Shown piece after piece: positions 1 to 9,320 of a stretch of 56,758 bases of DNA (positions within the stretch are counted from its first letter, which is position 1; each line of letters starts with the position of its first letter). The position numbers and the translations under genes were made by a program. Location of the stretch: positions 1-56,758 of the forward strand of contig JAAHFN010000018.1 in NCBI GenBank assembly GCA_010672965.1. The letters run 5' to 3'. The notes beneath the pieces were generated by a model. That model made no database searches, was not told the origin of the DNA, and saw only the letters and a list, made by a program, of their open reading frames with translations. Origin of the DNA: Oscillatoria sp. SIO1A7 (GTDB lineage Bacteria; Cyanobacteriota; Cyanobacteriia; Cyanobacteriales; Laspinemataceae).

Positions 1-249
1 AGGGCGGGATTGATAGTATGGAGCAGTACGGGACGGGAGTTCGGAGTGTGGGGGGTGGGGTGTGGGGCATTGGGCATTGGGCATTGGGCATGGGGCATGG
101 GGCAGGGGGCATTGGGCATTGGGCATTGGGCATTGGGCATTGGGCATTGGGAATGGGGCATGGGGCATTGGGCATTGGGCATTGGGCATTGGGCATTGGG
201 CATTGGGCATTGGGCATTGGGAGATCGGAATGCTAAAGTCAGAATGGAC
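1..249. repeat. GGGCATT heptamer tandem array
   Basis: About 23 tandem copies of the heptamer GGGCATT, with variants GGGCATG and GGGAATG, fill positions 62-222. They are preceded by G-rich unique sequence. This is the short tandemly repeated repetitive (STRR) type known from filamentous cyanobacteria. Open frames across it (all G, H, W, A, L, I) are artefacts, because a 7-bp repeat without stops is open in several frames. The segment from about 113 onward recurs almost exactly at the right end of the window. Confidence 0.9.
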
Positions 250-339
250 AGGACTTACGCATTCCCTCTATATGTGTAGGGGCGATTTCACCATTTGCCC
301 TACGTTTAGGGTTAGATTTCTATGCTCTGCGTAAGTCCT
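250..339. mobile_element. Family D small inverted-repeat element, copy D1
   Basis: A 90-bp element bounded by AGGACTTACGC on the left and GCGTAAGTCCT on the right, an 11-bp perfect terminal inverted repeat. Its centre (276-303) is a 28-bp hairpin with arms GTAGGG and CCCTAC. Other copies or fragments lie near 11783, 12560, 26287, 37086, 37368, 53875 and 56705. It has no coding capacity. Mobility is inferred from dispersal and from copy D2 lying inside a former gene. Confidence 0.75.
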
Positions 340-447
340 AATGGATTTAAAATTAGGCAGAATAGAAAAAAGAGCCTATAAAGAAAGGGACCTATTGCTC
401 TGAAGGCGAGATAACTTTAGCGACTAAAAGAGATTGCAGCAAAAATT

Positions 448-1428
448 ATGGATTCTGTGGCCGATTTACCCGTAGAACCTACAAGCCAAGAAGGCAAGCC
501 AGTGGTGCAGACCTGGGAACTTAGCAAGTTCTACCGCACTGGCTTCTTTATGAATAAAAAAATTGAATCTCTCAAAGCCTGTAGCCTCCAAGTATATGAG
601 GGGGAAACTTTTGGCCTGCTGGGACAAAATGGGGCGGGGAAAACTACTTTGCTCAAGACTCTGCTGGGAATTGTCCGTCCCAGTGGCGGCCGGGGAGAGA
701 TTTTTGGGCGACCTCTCGGCGATCGCGCGATCAAGGCAAAAATCGGCTATCTCCCAGAAAATCCCTATTTCTATGACTATCTCACCGGCTGGGAATGTTT
801 GCAGTTTGCCGCCAATATCTTCGGCATCCTCCCCGATGTCCAAAAAAGGCGGATTCCCCAATTGCTCGATTGGGTCGGCTTGGCCAAGGAAAGCGCTCGC
901 AAAAAGCAAATGCGCCAATATTCCAAAGGGATGTTGCAGCGAATTGGCATGGCGCAGGCTCTGATTAACGACCCGGATCTGGTCTTCCTGGACGAGCCCA
1001 TGTCCGGTCTCGACCCCCTCGGCCGCTACCAATTGCGCGAGATTATTCTCTCTCTCAAGCAGCAAGGAAGAACTATTTTTTTTAATAGCCATATTCTGGC
1101 GGATGTAGAGAAAATCTGCGATCGCATTGCTATTCTGGCTCGCGGCGAGTTAATTTGTACCGGCTCGATTGCCGAGTTGATTGGCAGCCCCGATATCTAC
1201 TATGTCAAGGGCAGCGGCGGCAATATAGAAGTCATCAAGCAATGGTTGCCCGATTTTAAATTTGACGAAGAAGGTTGGCAAGGCCATCTCAAAGGCTCCC
1301 CCCATGATTTTCTCTCTAGCTTGGAACTTATGGGCGGCAAGCTTATTTCCATCAGCTTATCTACTTCTACTCTAGAAGAGTTTTTTGTGCAGCAACTGCG
1401 CGATCGTCATCTAACTGCAAGTCAATAG
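448..1428 (+). CDS. ABC transporter ATP-binding protein (ABC-2 / CcmA type)
   Basis: A 326-residue cytoplasmic ATPase subunit that would power an ABC-2-type exporter. It shows Walker A GQNGAGKT (59-66), the signature YSKGMLQR (158-165), Walker B LVFLDEP (178-184), the D-loop SGLD and the switch histidine in FNSHIL (about 215). A C-terminal extension of about 80 residues after the nucleotide-binding domain is usual for the CcmA/NatA-like group. The 30-residue N-terminal lead before the first beta strand is slightly long. No permease gene lies beside it here, so the membrane partner is encoded elsewhere or upstream of the window. The substrate cannot be deduced. Downstream DNA is repeats only. 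Confidence 0.93.
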   Translation: MDSVADLPVEPTSQEGKPVVQTWELSKFYRTGFFMNKKIESLKACSLQVYEGETFGLLGQNGAGKTTLLKTLLGIVRPSGGRGEIFGRPLGDRAIKAKIGYLPENPYFYDYLTGWECLQFAANIFGILPDVQKRRIPQLLDWVGLAKESARKKQMRQYSKGMLQRIGMAQALINDPDLVFLDEPMSGLDPLGRYQLREIILSLKQQGRTIFFNSHILADVEKICDRIAILARGELICTGSIAELIGSPDIYYVKGSGGNIEVIKQWLPDFKFDEEGWQGHLKGSPHDFLSSLELMGGKLISISLSTSTLEEFFVQQLRDRHLTASQ

Positions 1429-1470
1429 TTTGAGAGCTATGAGTTTTGAGTTATGAGTTTTGAGTTCTAA

Positions 1471-1599
1471 TATCAAATCCGGTTAAACAGTCACAGTATC
1501 TGTAGGGGTTCCCCGTGCCCGCCCCGGCCGCTCTGGTTGGTCTGGGGCGGGCACGGGGAACCCCTACGGGATTTATGGAACAGCTACGCGGACTTGATA
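1471..1599. mobile_element. Family C inverted-repeat element, copy C1, TAA target duplication
   Basis: A 129-bp element with ends TATCAAATCC and GGACTTGATA, flanked on both sides by TAA (1468-1470 and 1600-1602). Inside is a long GC-rich palindrome around 1505-1566 with arms reading GTAGGGGTTCCCCGTGCCC and its complement. Three other copies (11791, 12722, 48777) share the ends and have the same kind of 3-bp flanking duplication. No open frame of note is present. Confidence 0.75.
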
Positions 1600-1697
1600 T
1601 AAGTTTTGGTTATGAGCTTCAAGTTTTTTGGGTCTTGTAGCCACAGCTTGGGGTATAATCACCCGGCCGTATAATTGACCTAAAATATCTATATATA

Positions 1698-1834
1698 TAG
1701 CGTTTCTCAAATAAGTGTAATATAAAGGAACGTAGGGGCGACAGCATCCCTGCACATACCTCAGCGCTCCGATCGGGAACTTCCGTTCTGGGATGCTTCG
1801 CCCCAGACATCTCACATCAATTTGAGAACCGCTA
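1698..1834. mobile_element. Family A inverted-repeat element, copy A1
   Basis: A 137-bp element starting TAGCGTTTCTCAAAT and ending with its imperfect complement ATTTGAGAACCGCTA, flanked by TA on both sides. It contains the internal pair ACGTAGGGGCGACAGCAT ... ATGCTTCGCCCCAGA, which recurs in all family A and F copies. TA duplication is typical of IS630/Tc1-mariner-type MITEs. The other copies are at 53548 and 53970, with fragments near 15952 and 29064. Confidence 0.7.
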
Positions 1835-1836
1835 TA

Positions 1837-1920
1837 TAGCACTACGCAAATAAGCGCTTGACGTTTATAAATGCTTTGTTGATTGCGATGAAAGAGACCC
1901 ACCCTTAACCTAGGGTGTGG
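1837..1920. repeat. Fragment of TAGCACTACGC repeat (family B-prime) and remaining spacer
   Basis: Immediately after A1, sharing the same TA, begins TAGCACTACGCAAATAAGCGC followed by a segment also found near 6118 and, in reverse and interrupted, at 12680-12888. The right border of this copy is unclear. The rest of the 1429-1953 spacer holds a short array of GAGTTTT/GAGTTAT repeats (1433-1467). I see no gene in it. Confidence 0.5.
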
Positions 1921-1953
1921 CGTGTGGCCTGTAGGGAAACTTCTGTCCTGGGC

Positions 1954-3942
1954 TCAGCGCCGGAAACTAATCCACCTTAATATAGCCTTTGACATTTGGA
2001 CAATTTTGAGGTTGCTTAATTTGCCAAGAAAAGCCTTAGCTGCATTCTCGAATAATTTCTTAGTCAAATCTGGTTTAAATTCCTGAGCTTTCTGCATAGA
2101 AGCGATCGCCTCCTCATAGCGGCCTAAGTCATCCAGAGCATTGCCCCGGTTGCTCCAGGCAACATGGTCATCTGGTTTAATTTCCAGAGCCTTGTCGTAG
2201 GATGCGATCGCCTCAGAGTAGCGGCCTAAGTTACCCAGAGCAATGCCCCGGTTGCTCCAGGCAACATGGTCATTTGGTTTAATTTCCAGAGCTTTGTCGT
2301 AAGATGCGATCGCCTCCTCATAGCGGCCTAAGTTACCCAGAGCAATGCCCCGGTTGTTCCAGGCAACATGGTCATTTGGTTTAATTTCCAGAGCTTTGTC
2401 GTAAGATGCGATCGCATCTTCGTAGCGGCCTAAGTTTTTCAGAGCAATGCCCCGGTTGTTCCAGACTTCATGCTTATCTGGTTTAATTTCCAGAGCTTTG
2501 TCATAAGACGCGATCGCCTCTTTGTAGCGGCCTAAGTTACCCAGAGCATTGCCCCGGTTGTTCCAGGCTTCATGCTTATCTGGTTTAATTTCCAGAGCCT
2601 TGTCGTAGGATGCGATCGCCTCTTTGTAGCGGCCTAAGTTACCCAGAGCAATGCCCCGGTTGTTCCAAGCTTCATGGTCATCTGGTTTAAATTCCAGAGC
2701 CTTGTCTAAAGATGCGATCGCCTCTTTGTAGCGGCCTAAGTTACCCAGAGCAACGCCTCGGTTGTACCAGGCTTTATGGTCGTCTGGTCTAAATTCCAGA
2801 GCTTTGTCGAAAGATGCGATCGCCTCAGAGTAGCGGCCTAAGTCATCCAGAGCAACGCCTCGGTTGTTCCAGGCTTCATGGTCGTCTTGTTTAAATTCCA
2901 GAGCCTTGTCGTAGGATGCGATCGCCTCAGAGTAGCGGCCTAAGTTACCCAGAGCAACGCCTCGGTTGTACCAGGCTTCATGGTCGTCTGGTTTAATTTC
3001 CAGAGCCTTGTCTAAAGATGCGATCGCCTCAGAGTAGCGGCCTAAGTTACCCAGAGCAACGCCTCGGTTGTACCAGGCTTCATGGTCGTCTTGTTTAAAT
3101 TCCAGAGCCTTGTCGTAGGATGCGATCGCATCGTCGTAGCGGCCTAAATAATACAGAGCATTGCCTTGAAAAAAGTAAGCTACATCGTCGTCTGGATTTA
3201 GTTCTAGGGCTTTGTCGCAACTGGCCACAGCATCCTCATATCGCTCTGCGCTTAAAAGTAGCGTTCTTTGCCCAGAAAGCAAATTGGCCTTTTCTTCTAC
3301 GGACTGGCGGTTGTCTTTGAGCCAAGTCTCTATTTCCATAAGTTTGACCTTGGCATCTGCCTCGGACAAGTCTATTGAAGAAGTCGCTAAGGATTTTGCT
3401 GAAAACTCCGAGACATCGTACAACTCAAACAAGCCCGATCGCCAATCGAAAAAATCTGGGGCGCGGTGGATAAAATAGTCTATCCCAAATAGAGGCAAGA
3501 GAAAGACCAGGACAAAGCGGAAATTGTCTCGAAATCGCTCGCGCTGTTGGTTGATATTGACCAGAACCGGCGGCACCCCTTTCCAACTGTAGGAGTAAAT
3601 CTCCTTACTGTCCCAACCGTCTTCGCGCTTGCGCTCTTCGTAATCGTAAAAAGAACGCTCCAGACCTCGCACGAAAAGGATATCGATTTCTTCTCGGTTC
3701 GGTAGCGCTTCCACCTCCTGGTATAACTTATTAATAGGTTCTTCTAAGCTCAAGACCCTAATGTTTTTCTGGGGCAAGTCTTCTCGCACCCGGGCGATCG
3801 CTCGTTCCCCTTCCGCCGGAGAGCAGCGCACGAACAAGATGCCAAAGCCTCGCTTGCGCCGGAGAGCGCGGAGGAAGCTGCCATATTGTTCCTCTTGGTC
3901 GGCGGCTACATCTTGATGCCAATCTGTTAGGTCTGGTTTCAT
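1954..3942 (-). CDS. TPR-repeat protein with ATPase-partner N-terminal domain
   Basis: A 662-residue protein. Residues 1-200 form a non-repetitive domain without a P-loop. It contains a hydrophobic stretch around 143-153 and the motif APDFFDWRSGLFEL (161-174), which is closely matched by APEFWRYRTGLFEF in the TPR protein at 22055-24154. From about 233 to 640 there are twelve 34-residue TPR units of the RY-x-EAIAS-x-DKALE type. They are so similar at DNA level (102-bp period, GCGATCGC in nearly every unit) that recent amplification or gene conversion is likely. The gene follows the ATPase gene after only 2 nt, so the two are almost certainly cotranscribed. The TPR array probably binds a peptide or partner protein. 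Enzymatic function is unknown. Confidence 0.85.
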   Translation of the reverse strand: MKPDLTDWHQDVAADQEEQYGSFLRALRRKRGFGILFVRCSPAEGERAIARVREDLPQKNIRVLSLEEPINKLYQEVEALPNREEIDILFVRGLERSFYDYEERKREDGWDSKEIYSYSWKGVPPVLVNINQQRERFRDNFRFVLVFLLPLFGIDYFIHRAPDFFDWRSGLFELYDVSEFSAKSLATSSIDLSEADAKVKLMEIETWLKDNRQSVEEKANLLSGQRTLLLSAERYEDAVASCDKALELNPDDDVAYFFQGNALYYLGRYDDAIASYDKALEFKQDDHEAWYNRGVALGNLGRYSEAIASLDKALEIKPDDHEAWYNRGVALGNLGRYSEAIASYDKALEFKQDDHEAWNNRGVALDDLGRYSEAIASFDKALEFRPDDHKAWYNRGVALGNLGRYKEAIASLDKALEFKPDDHEAWNNRGIALGNLGRYKEAIASYDKALEIKPDKHEAWNNRGNALGNLGRYKEAIASYDKALEIKPDKHEVWNNRGIALKNLGRYEDAIASYDKALEIKPNDHVAWNNRGIALGNLGRYEEAIASYDKALEIKPNDHVAWSNRGIALGNLGRYSEAIASYDKALEIKPDDHVAWSNRGNALDDLGRYEEAIASMQKAQEFKPDLTKKLFENAAKAFLGKLSNLKIVQMSKAILRWISFRR
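2100..3240 (-). repeat. Twelve near-identical 102-bp TPR-coding repeats
   Basis: Direct repeats of 102 bp inside the TPR gene. Each encodes one 34-residue TPR and almost all carry the HIP1 octamer at the same codons (Ala-Ile-Ala). Neighbouring units differ by only a few bases, mainly in the codons for the variable helix-A residues. Such an array is prone to expansion, contraction and assembly collapse. Confidence 0.9.
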
Positions 3943-3944
3943 GG

Positions 3945-5273
3945 CTAGTCCTTAGCAAGGGCTTCTTTAAATTCGGGAATATCTTGAATTAGGGGATGAA
4001 CGTCGTACCACCGCTGCATTTCCCCTCGGTCGTCGAAGTAGCGATATTCCAGCAAACAGCGATTAAAAGACAAATTGCGATAGCGATCTTCGTTGAGAAT
4101 TTGCTTGGAGCGTCCGACTTTGGCCAAAATCTCCCATTCGTTATTTTCGACAGTGCGGCGATAGGTATCCCGGGCTGTCGTAATCGATCGCTGCACCGCC
4201 CGAGCGGAAATCGGCAAATCGTCGCTATTGTTGACTGCTTCTTGCACTAATTGCAGCAAGTTGCGGATATGACCGCCGCTCATTAAGCAAAGGTTGGTGA
4301 CCGTATCGGCGCTATCGAATATATCCGATTCCAGACTGCGATCGCCGGCAAATGGCTCGACTCGTTTGGCGATCGCTTCTTTTACCTTACTTAGACCCGG
4401 TTCGTATATATCTCCCTCCGGCGTCCGTACCATAATCATCGGCAAAATTTGCACCATGTCATAAACCTCTCTCAGGTCTGCGGCTCGCTTCGAGTAGGCC
4501 ATAGAGATCGGTAGAGTATAAATCAGATCGCAGTCTAAACCCTTCAGTTGTTCGCTGCGATCGATGAAAATTTCTTCATAGTTGGTTTGTCCGCTTTCCT
4601 GAACCACCGACACAATCCGGTCTAAATTATCCGCTATAACCGCCAGTCGCGATCGTCCCTCGGGCAGTTTCTTTTTCGCCTCTCTAATAAACTCATTCAA
4701 AGCCTCAATCAAAGTCACCGTATGGGGATTCACCTTTTCTCGAATCTGGTGGCGCATGCTGGGGACAGCTCTGAAATTAGCAGTTAGCTTAGCCCACTGA
4801 GCTATCTGCGCCTCCACGCTCAGGCCATCAAAGTCAATTTCTGTTAGCGCCAAGTCCTTCAATTCTTTCAAACGACTTCCGATCCAATCGAGCAAGGGTC
4901 TGGGATTAGAGCTATCCTTGAGTTCCTTGACCAAATGGCGCGTGCAGGCCAAGAGGATATCGGGATATTGGGTTTCTTGTGGCTCGATGTCCTCGGCATC
5001 GGCAGCAAAATAAACTACAAAAAAACCGCTCTCTTCCAGGTATTGCTTGAGGCGCAGCAACTCCGTTGACTTTCCCGCCCCTCGATGGCCGGTGTAGAGA
5101 TGGCAAGTCGTTCGGTTCTTAGTGCGGCTAATCCTTTTACCCAAAGCTTTGCGGATATCGTCGTCTCCTCGCACTTCACGGCAATCGACATAAGCCGGAT
5201 CCCCCGCCTGTAGCGGCTCGAAGGGGTCAAAGGCGTTATACATTTCGTCCAGAAACTCGGAATTGTTAAGCAT
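3945..5273 (-). CDS. P-loop ATPase, first gene of ATPase-TPR operon
   Basis: A protein of about 442 residues with Walker A GHRGAGKST near residue 62-70, a Walker B-like strand LAVIADNLDRI near 214-224, and a helical C-terminal half ending in a predicted winged-helix-like region. This layout fits AAA/ORC-like or STAND-like ATPases used as molecular switches. No membrane segment is seen. An upstream in-frame ATG at 5300 would add MPNSALPNF, but those codons lie in a dispersed repeat (the same bases recur in the 68-bp array near 54.4 kb), so I prefer the ATG at 5273. Neither start has a strong Shine-Dalgarno sequence. The stop is 2 nt before the TPR gene. The role is unknown; regulation or conflict defence together with the TPR partner is inferred. 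Confidence 0.82.
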   Translation of the reverse strand: MLNNSEFLDEMYNAFDPFEPLQAGDPAYVDCREVRGDDDIRKALGKRISRTKNRTTCHLYTGHRGAGKSTELLRLKQYLEESGFFVVYFAADAEDIEPQETQYPDILLACTRHLVKELKDSSNPRPLLDWIGSRLKELKDLALTEIDFDGLSVEAQIAQWAKLTANFRAVPSMRHQIREKVNPHTVTLIEALNEFIREAKKKLPEGRSRLAVIADNLDRIVSVVQESGQTNYEEIFIDRSEQLKGLDCDLIYTLPISMAYSKRAADLREVYDMVQILPMIMVRTPEGDIYEPGLSKVKEAIAKRVEPFAGDRSLESDIFDSADTVTNLCLMSGGHIRNLLQLVQEAVNNSDDLPISARAVQRSITTARDTYRRTVENNEWEILAKVGRSKQILNEDRYRNLSFNRCLLEYRYFDDRGEMQRWYDVHPLIQDIPEFKEALAKD

Positions 5274-5300
5274 AAAATTGGGAAGAGCGGAATTGGGCAT

Positions 5301-5514
<214 letters not shown>

Positions 5515-5907
5515 CTACATTTGCCAGAAACATGCTTCTATTTTGTGACCGTCTGGGTCGCGAACGAAACAGGCATAATATGCTTCGCCGTAGTCGGGTC
5601 TTGGGCCGGGTGCCCCTTCGTCAATACCTCCAGCGGCCAAAGCTGCTTCGTAAAAAGCATCCACTGATTCTTTCGTCGAAGCCACAAAACCAATATGCGT
5701 CCCATTGCCGACGGAAGCCGGTTGGCCGTCTATAGGAACTTTCACCAAAAATTCTGGATAAATCTTGCCATAAGCAACTCCGCCGGGATCTTCCATAATT
5801 CGCCGGCAGCCAACAGTAGGAAGCACGCGATCGTAGAAAGCAACAGAGCGATCCAAGTCATTCGTACCTAGGGAAACATGCGAGATGATACTGGGTATAT
5901 CTTCCAT
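5515..5907 (-). CDS. VOC (glyoxalase/bleomycin-resistance) family protein
   Basis: A 130-residue protein with the paired beta-alpha-beta-beta-beta layout of the vicinal oxygen chelate superfamily. The opening strand ISHVSLGTNDLDRSVAFY carries the first metal-ligand histidine (H10), THIGF carries a second, and the closing strand DPDGHKIEACF carries the final glutamate ligand. The start at 5907 is chosen because GGAGG stands 7-11 bases before the ATG. A frame extending 33 codons upstream has no such site and reads through non-conserved DNA. VOC members include lyases, dioxygenases and thiol transferases, and the substrate cannot be told from sequence. It stands alone between repeats. Confidence 0.9.
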   Translation of the reverse strand: MEDIPSIISHVSLGTNDLDRSVAFYDRVLPTVGCRRIMEDPGGVAYGKIYPEFLVKVPIDGQPASVGNGTHIGFVASTKESVDAFYEAALAAGGIDEGAPGPRPDYGEAYYACFVRDPDGHKIEACFWQM

Positions 5908-6294
5908 TAATCTATCCTCCTTTGTAATGCCCGATTCAGATAGTAAAATTTTACACCAAATACGACTTATAAAGTAGTGGCGCGTCCAGCTTAAAATTGT
6001 GGCCAACTACCTCAATAGCCCCCCTTTTTAAGGGGGTTTAGGGGGATAGGTGCGCTGTCGCGGATCGAACCCACAATTTTAACCGTCGCCTTGCCAGTAG
6101 GACTGACCATACTTATATAGCATTACGCAAATAAGCGCTTGACGTTTATAAATGCTCGTTCTTTACTCAGAGACTACTAGCCCGTCAAGGTACTTTTGAA
6201 TAGTTAAGCAATTTTTTCCAATTCCCAATGCCACCCACCCCCCCAACCCCTCCCAAGAGGGGGAGGTTGCCCAATGCCCAATGCCCCATCTTAT
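5908..6294. other. Gene-free spacer with small inverted repeats
   Basis: The spacer holds a C6-T4-A-G5 hairpin (6017-6035) and a family B-prime repeat starting TAGCATTACGCAAATAAG at 6118 and running to about 6180. Beyond it lie C-rich repeats. I see no gene. Confidence 0.6.
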
Positions 6295-6304
6295 TAGGAA
6301 TTAC

Positions 6305-6508
6305 GATACTTATATAACCCCACGCCCCACAACCCACACCCTACACCCAACACCCAACACCCAACACCCAACACCCAACACCCCACACCCAACACCCAAC
6401 ACCCAACACCCCACACCCCACACCCAACACCCAACACCCAACACCCAACACCCCACACCCAACACCCCACACCCAACACCCAACACCCCACACCCCACAC
6501 CCTACACC
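6305..6508. repeat. ACACCCA/ACACCCC heptamer array
   Basis: About 28 tandem copies of ACACCCA with ACACCCC and ACACCCT variants. The array ends directly against the stop codon of the adenylate cyclase gene. Confidence 0.9.
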
Positions 6509-8956
6509 CTAAAAAATAGCCTTGCGATCGCACAGCCAATAAGTGGTCATTTCTCCCTTGCCCTTAACGTCAACTTCACCGCGCTTATCAAATAAATACT
6601 TATCTTTTAAGCGATGATAAGTATCCTTAGTAACTTGAATGCGACCGGGAACGCCAGAAGATTCCATCCGAGAAGCGACGTTAACAGTATCGCCCCAAAG
6701 GTCGTAGATAAACTTTTTAATGCCAATCACTCCAGCCACAACTGGGCCGGTGTTAATACCGATGCGAATTTGCAATCGCCGGTCTATTTCTGCTTGGAAG
6801 TTCTTCATAGCGGCTTGCATCTCCAGAGCCATATCGGCTACTGCCTCCGCGTGGTCGGAGCGATGAACCGGCAAGCCGCCTGCCACCATGTAAGCATCGC
6901 CAATAGTTTTAATTTTCTCCAAGCCATGACGATCCGCGAGTTTGTCGAACTGGGAAAACATCCGATTGAGTAAATTAACCAGTTTAATCGGAGACATCCG
7001 CGAGGACAGGTCAGTGAAGCCGACGATATCGGAAAATAAAATAGTGGTGCAGTCGAAATAATCGGCGATCGCGCTTTGCTCTTGTTTCAACTGTTCGGCG
7101 ATGGGCTCGGGCAAAATATTCAGCAACAAGCGCTCGGAATTTTGTTGCTCTGCTCGCAGGGCATCCTCAGCCAGCTTGCGGGTGGTGATATCTTCCAAAA
7201 CCCCGAGAATGCCGATGATATTTCCTTCCGAGTCTTGCATGGGAATTTTATTCAGGTCGAGCCAAATATCTTGGCCGTTAGCGCCGGCTTTTTCTTTCTT
7301 GACCACGACATGCAAGACCGGCGTGCCAGTTTTGATAATGCGACTATCTTGGCGGCGAAAAGACTCGGCCACTTTCCGGTCGTCAAGCAAATCGTAGTCC
7401 GTCTTACCTTCCACTACCTCGGGACTTTCTAAGCCGACTGCTTCTGACCAATGCTTATTGCAACCTTTAAAGACTAAATTAGTATCTTTCCAGAAAACTT
7501 GCTGGGGAATATTATCCAGAATCAAGCGCAGATACTGCTGTTTTTCTCGTACAGCGGATTCCGATGCGCGAAGTTGGGCGGTTCTTTTCTCCACCCGCAT
7601 TTCTAGCTCGGCGTTGGATTTTTCCAAGCGAGCTAAGGAATCTTGCAACTGCTTGGCCATCCAATTAAAAGAAAGAGCGAGTTCCCCGATTTCGTCGGCG
7701 CGATCGAGCGATACGGGTTGCGTCCATTCGCCGCTGGCGAGATTTTTGGCCGCTGCATTCAGGCGGAGAATAGGCTTGGCAATCCATTGGGAAGTTTTCA
7801 ACCCTAGGAAAATAGCGATCGCCAAAGCAGCGAGACAGAGGAGAATAGTAGTACGAGTATTGGCTTGAATATGGCCGAGAAAGTCTGCTTCGGGAATAAC
7901 CACCACAATCAACCAATCCAGACCCAGCTTGTTGTCTAAAGTCGATATTTGAAATAGTTGCTCTTCATCGTCTATCTCTACAAAAGTACAGCCTAAGTCG
8001 GAAGCATCTTGGAAGCTGCCGAATCTCTTTAATAAATGTTTTGCTATACCCTTGACTATAGTATCTTTGCTATCCAGGCTATGGAGCTGCTGCTTTACTC
8101 CCGAGTCTCCGGCAGCCAAATTTATCTCGCTCCCAGACTCGCTGCCAGAACTAGCTACAAGATTGCCATTGCGATCGAGGATAAACGCTTGTCCGTTAGG
8201 AGTCATCTCCAGCCCCTGCAAAAATTTATTAATATCGGCCAAAGTCACAGCTATGCCTAAAGCTCCTATCGGTTTTCTATCGGTTTGACGAGCCACCGGC
8301 ATAACCGCATTAATTTCCAAAGCTCCTCTCTCGCTCTTTGGTATAATAGCAGTCCAGGTTGGCTCCCCCGCTTCCATCGCCGCTCGATATCCGGCTTCGG
8401 CGTTAGCTTGGTATTGTTTGTATTCTTGGTCTTCTCGATATTCTCGATTTTCTTGGCTTTCTATTAAGCGAAGGCGATCGCCCGATTTGTTTAGCTCGTA
8501 AGTAGCGATTTTACCAGCAGTAGATTCGTCCCTAAGCTGGAGCAGGATTTGGCCGCTATCCTGTCCCTCGAAGCGAATAAATTCTCCTCGGTCGTTGCTA
8601 AAATACAAGGCAGCTATAGCCTCGGTTACCTGCATCTGGTGCCAGAAGTCTCGTTCCACCTCGGCAAAGTCTTCTGTATTTAAAGTGCCGCTGCGAATGC
8701 TAGCAGCGATCGCTTGCTGGACGAGATGGGGCGCTTGCAAGAAATGGGGAACATGCTGCTCGATGCGATCGCTAGTTTCATTGCTCAAATGCTCTGCTAG
8801 TTCCCGGACGGCCTTTTTGCCATTGCGAACTGAGAGATAACCTGTCAAGCTGACCGCCATCAAGATTTGCAAGACAAAAGGCACTACTAGAACGAGCTGT
8901 AGCGGCACTTTTTTATAAATCCCAGCCACCCCTTTGGTCAAATTTTTAAAAAACAT
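6509..8956 (-). CDS. Membrane adenylate cyclase (Cache-HAMP-PAS-class III cyclase)
   Basis: An 815-residue sensor enzyme making cAMP from ATP. Order: TM1 (about 22-44), a large extracytoplasmic double-Cache-like sensor (about 45-365), TM2 (about 372-393), HAMP (about 395-450), coiled coil, PAS (about 478-600) and the class III catalytic domain (about 630-810). Metal-binding aspartates sit in FSDIVG (D643) and TIGDAYMVAG (D687). The substrate-selecting K in KIKTIGD and D in YDLWGD (about 752) indicate ATP rather than GTP. The transition-state pair is in NVASR (N759, R763). It is paralogous to the cyclase at 9321-11738. The Shine-Dalgarno sequence is weak. Confidence 0.93.
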   Translation of the reverse strand: MFFKNLTKGVAGIYKKVPLQLVLVVPFVLQILMAVSLTGYLSVRNGKKAVRELAEHLSNETSDRIEQHVPHFLQAPHLVQQAIAASIRSGTLNTEDFAEVERDFWHQMQVTEAIAALYFSNDRGEFIRFEGQDSGQILLQLRDESTAGKIATYELNKSGDRLRLIESQENREYREDQEYKQYQANAEAGYRAAMEAGEPTWTAIIPKSERGALEINAVMPVARQTDRKPIGALGIAVTLADINKFLQGLEMTPNGQAFILDRNGNLVASSGSESGSEINLAAGDSGVKQQLHSLDSKDTIVKGIAKHLLKRFGSFQDASDLGCTFVEIDDEEQLFQISTLDNKLGLDWLIVVVIPEADFLGHIQANTRTTILLCLAALAIAIFLGLKTSQWIAKPILRLNAAAKNLASGEWTQPVSLDRADEIGELALSFNWMAKQLQDSLARLEKSNAELEMRVEKRTAQLRASESAVREKQQYLRLILDNIPQQVFWKDTNLVFKGCNKHWSEAVGLESPEVVEGKTDYDLLDDRKVAESFRRQDSRIIKTGTPVLHVVVKKEKAGANGQDIWLDLNKIPMQDSEGNIIGILGVLEDITTRKLAEDALRAEQQNSERLLLNILPEPIAEQLKQEQSAIADYFDCTTILFSDIVGFTDLSSRMSPIKLVNLLNRMFSQFDKLADRHGLEKIKTIGDAYMVAGGLPVHRSDHAEAVADMALEMQAAMKNFQAEIDRRLQIRIGINTGPVVAGVIGIKKFIYDLWGDTVNVASRMESSGVPGRIQVTKDTYHRLKDKYLFDKRGEVDVKGKGEMTTYWLCDRKAIF

Positions 8957-8984
8957 TTTTTATGTTTATATAGCTAGCTTGATT

Positions 8985-9121
8985 GGGAGCATTTCACTTT
9001 TGTAAGTAGTAGGTTGGGCCCGCCATCAACGAAACCCAACAAAACTGTCGCTATTGTTGGGTTTCGTTCCCGGGCCGCTCCCTACATTGCTATGTATCCC
9101 TTGCAAAATTGAAATGCTCCC
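8985..9121. mobile_element. Family E inverted-repeat element, copy E1, 8-bp target duplication
   Basis: A 137-bp element bounded by GGGAGCATTTCACTTTTG and its near complement CAAAATTGAAATGCTCCC. It is flanked by the exact 8-bp direct repeat GCTTGATT (8977-8984 and 9122-9129). The inside is a palindrome built from GGTTGGGCCCG...AACGAAACCCAACA and its complement, the same interior as copy E4 (53662). It lies in the spacer between two cyclase genes. Confidence 0.8.
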
Positions 9122-9179
9122 GCTTGATTTAGCAAAACGACTGCGAGCAGAGACCGTCCAGCTTCTGTCTCTACTCGAA

Positions 9180-9320
9180 TTGCTATAGCGTTCAGCCGTC
9201 ACTGCTCAGCAGTCAGCTTATGCGGTCGGGAAATAGTATGAAGTTTCCCCACAGCCGACAGCCGACAGCCGACACCCTACACCCCACACCCTACACCCCA
9301 CACACCCCACACCCCACACC
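9180..9320. repeat. CAGCCGA and ACACCCT/ACACCCC heptamer repeats
   Basis: Short arrays of CAGCCGA (9251-9273) and ACACCCT/ACACCCC (9273-9322) abut the stop codon of the second cyclase gene. A block reading GCGGTCGGGAAATAG (9221-9235) with its flank recurs near 39948. Confidence 0.75.

Noticed and set aside
10-334. Three overlapping frames of about 72-90 residues (GIGHWALG repeats)
   Set aside because: Translation of a stop-free heptamer array. All frames look alike and no ribosome site is present.
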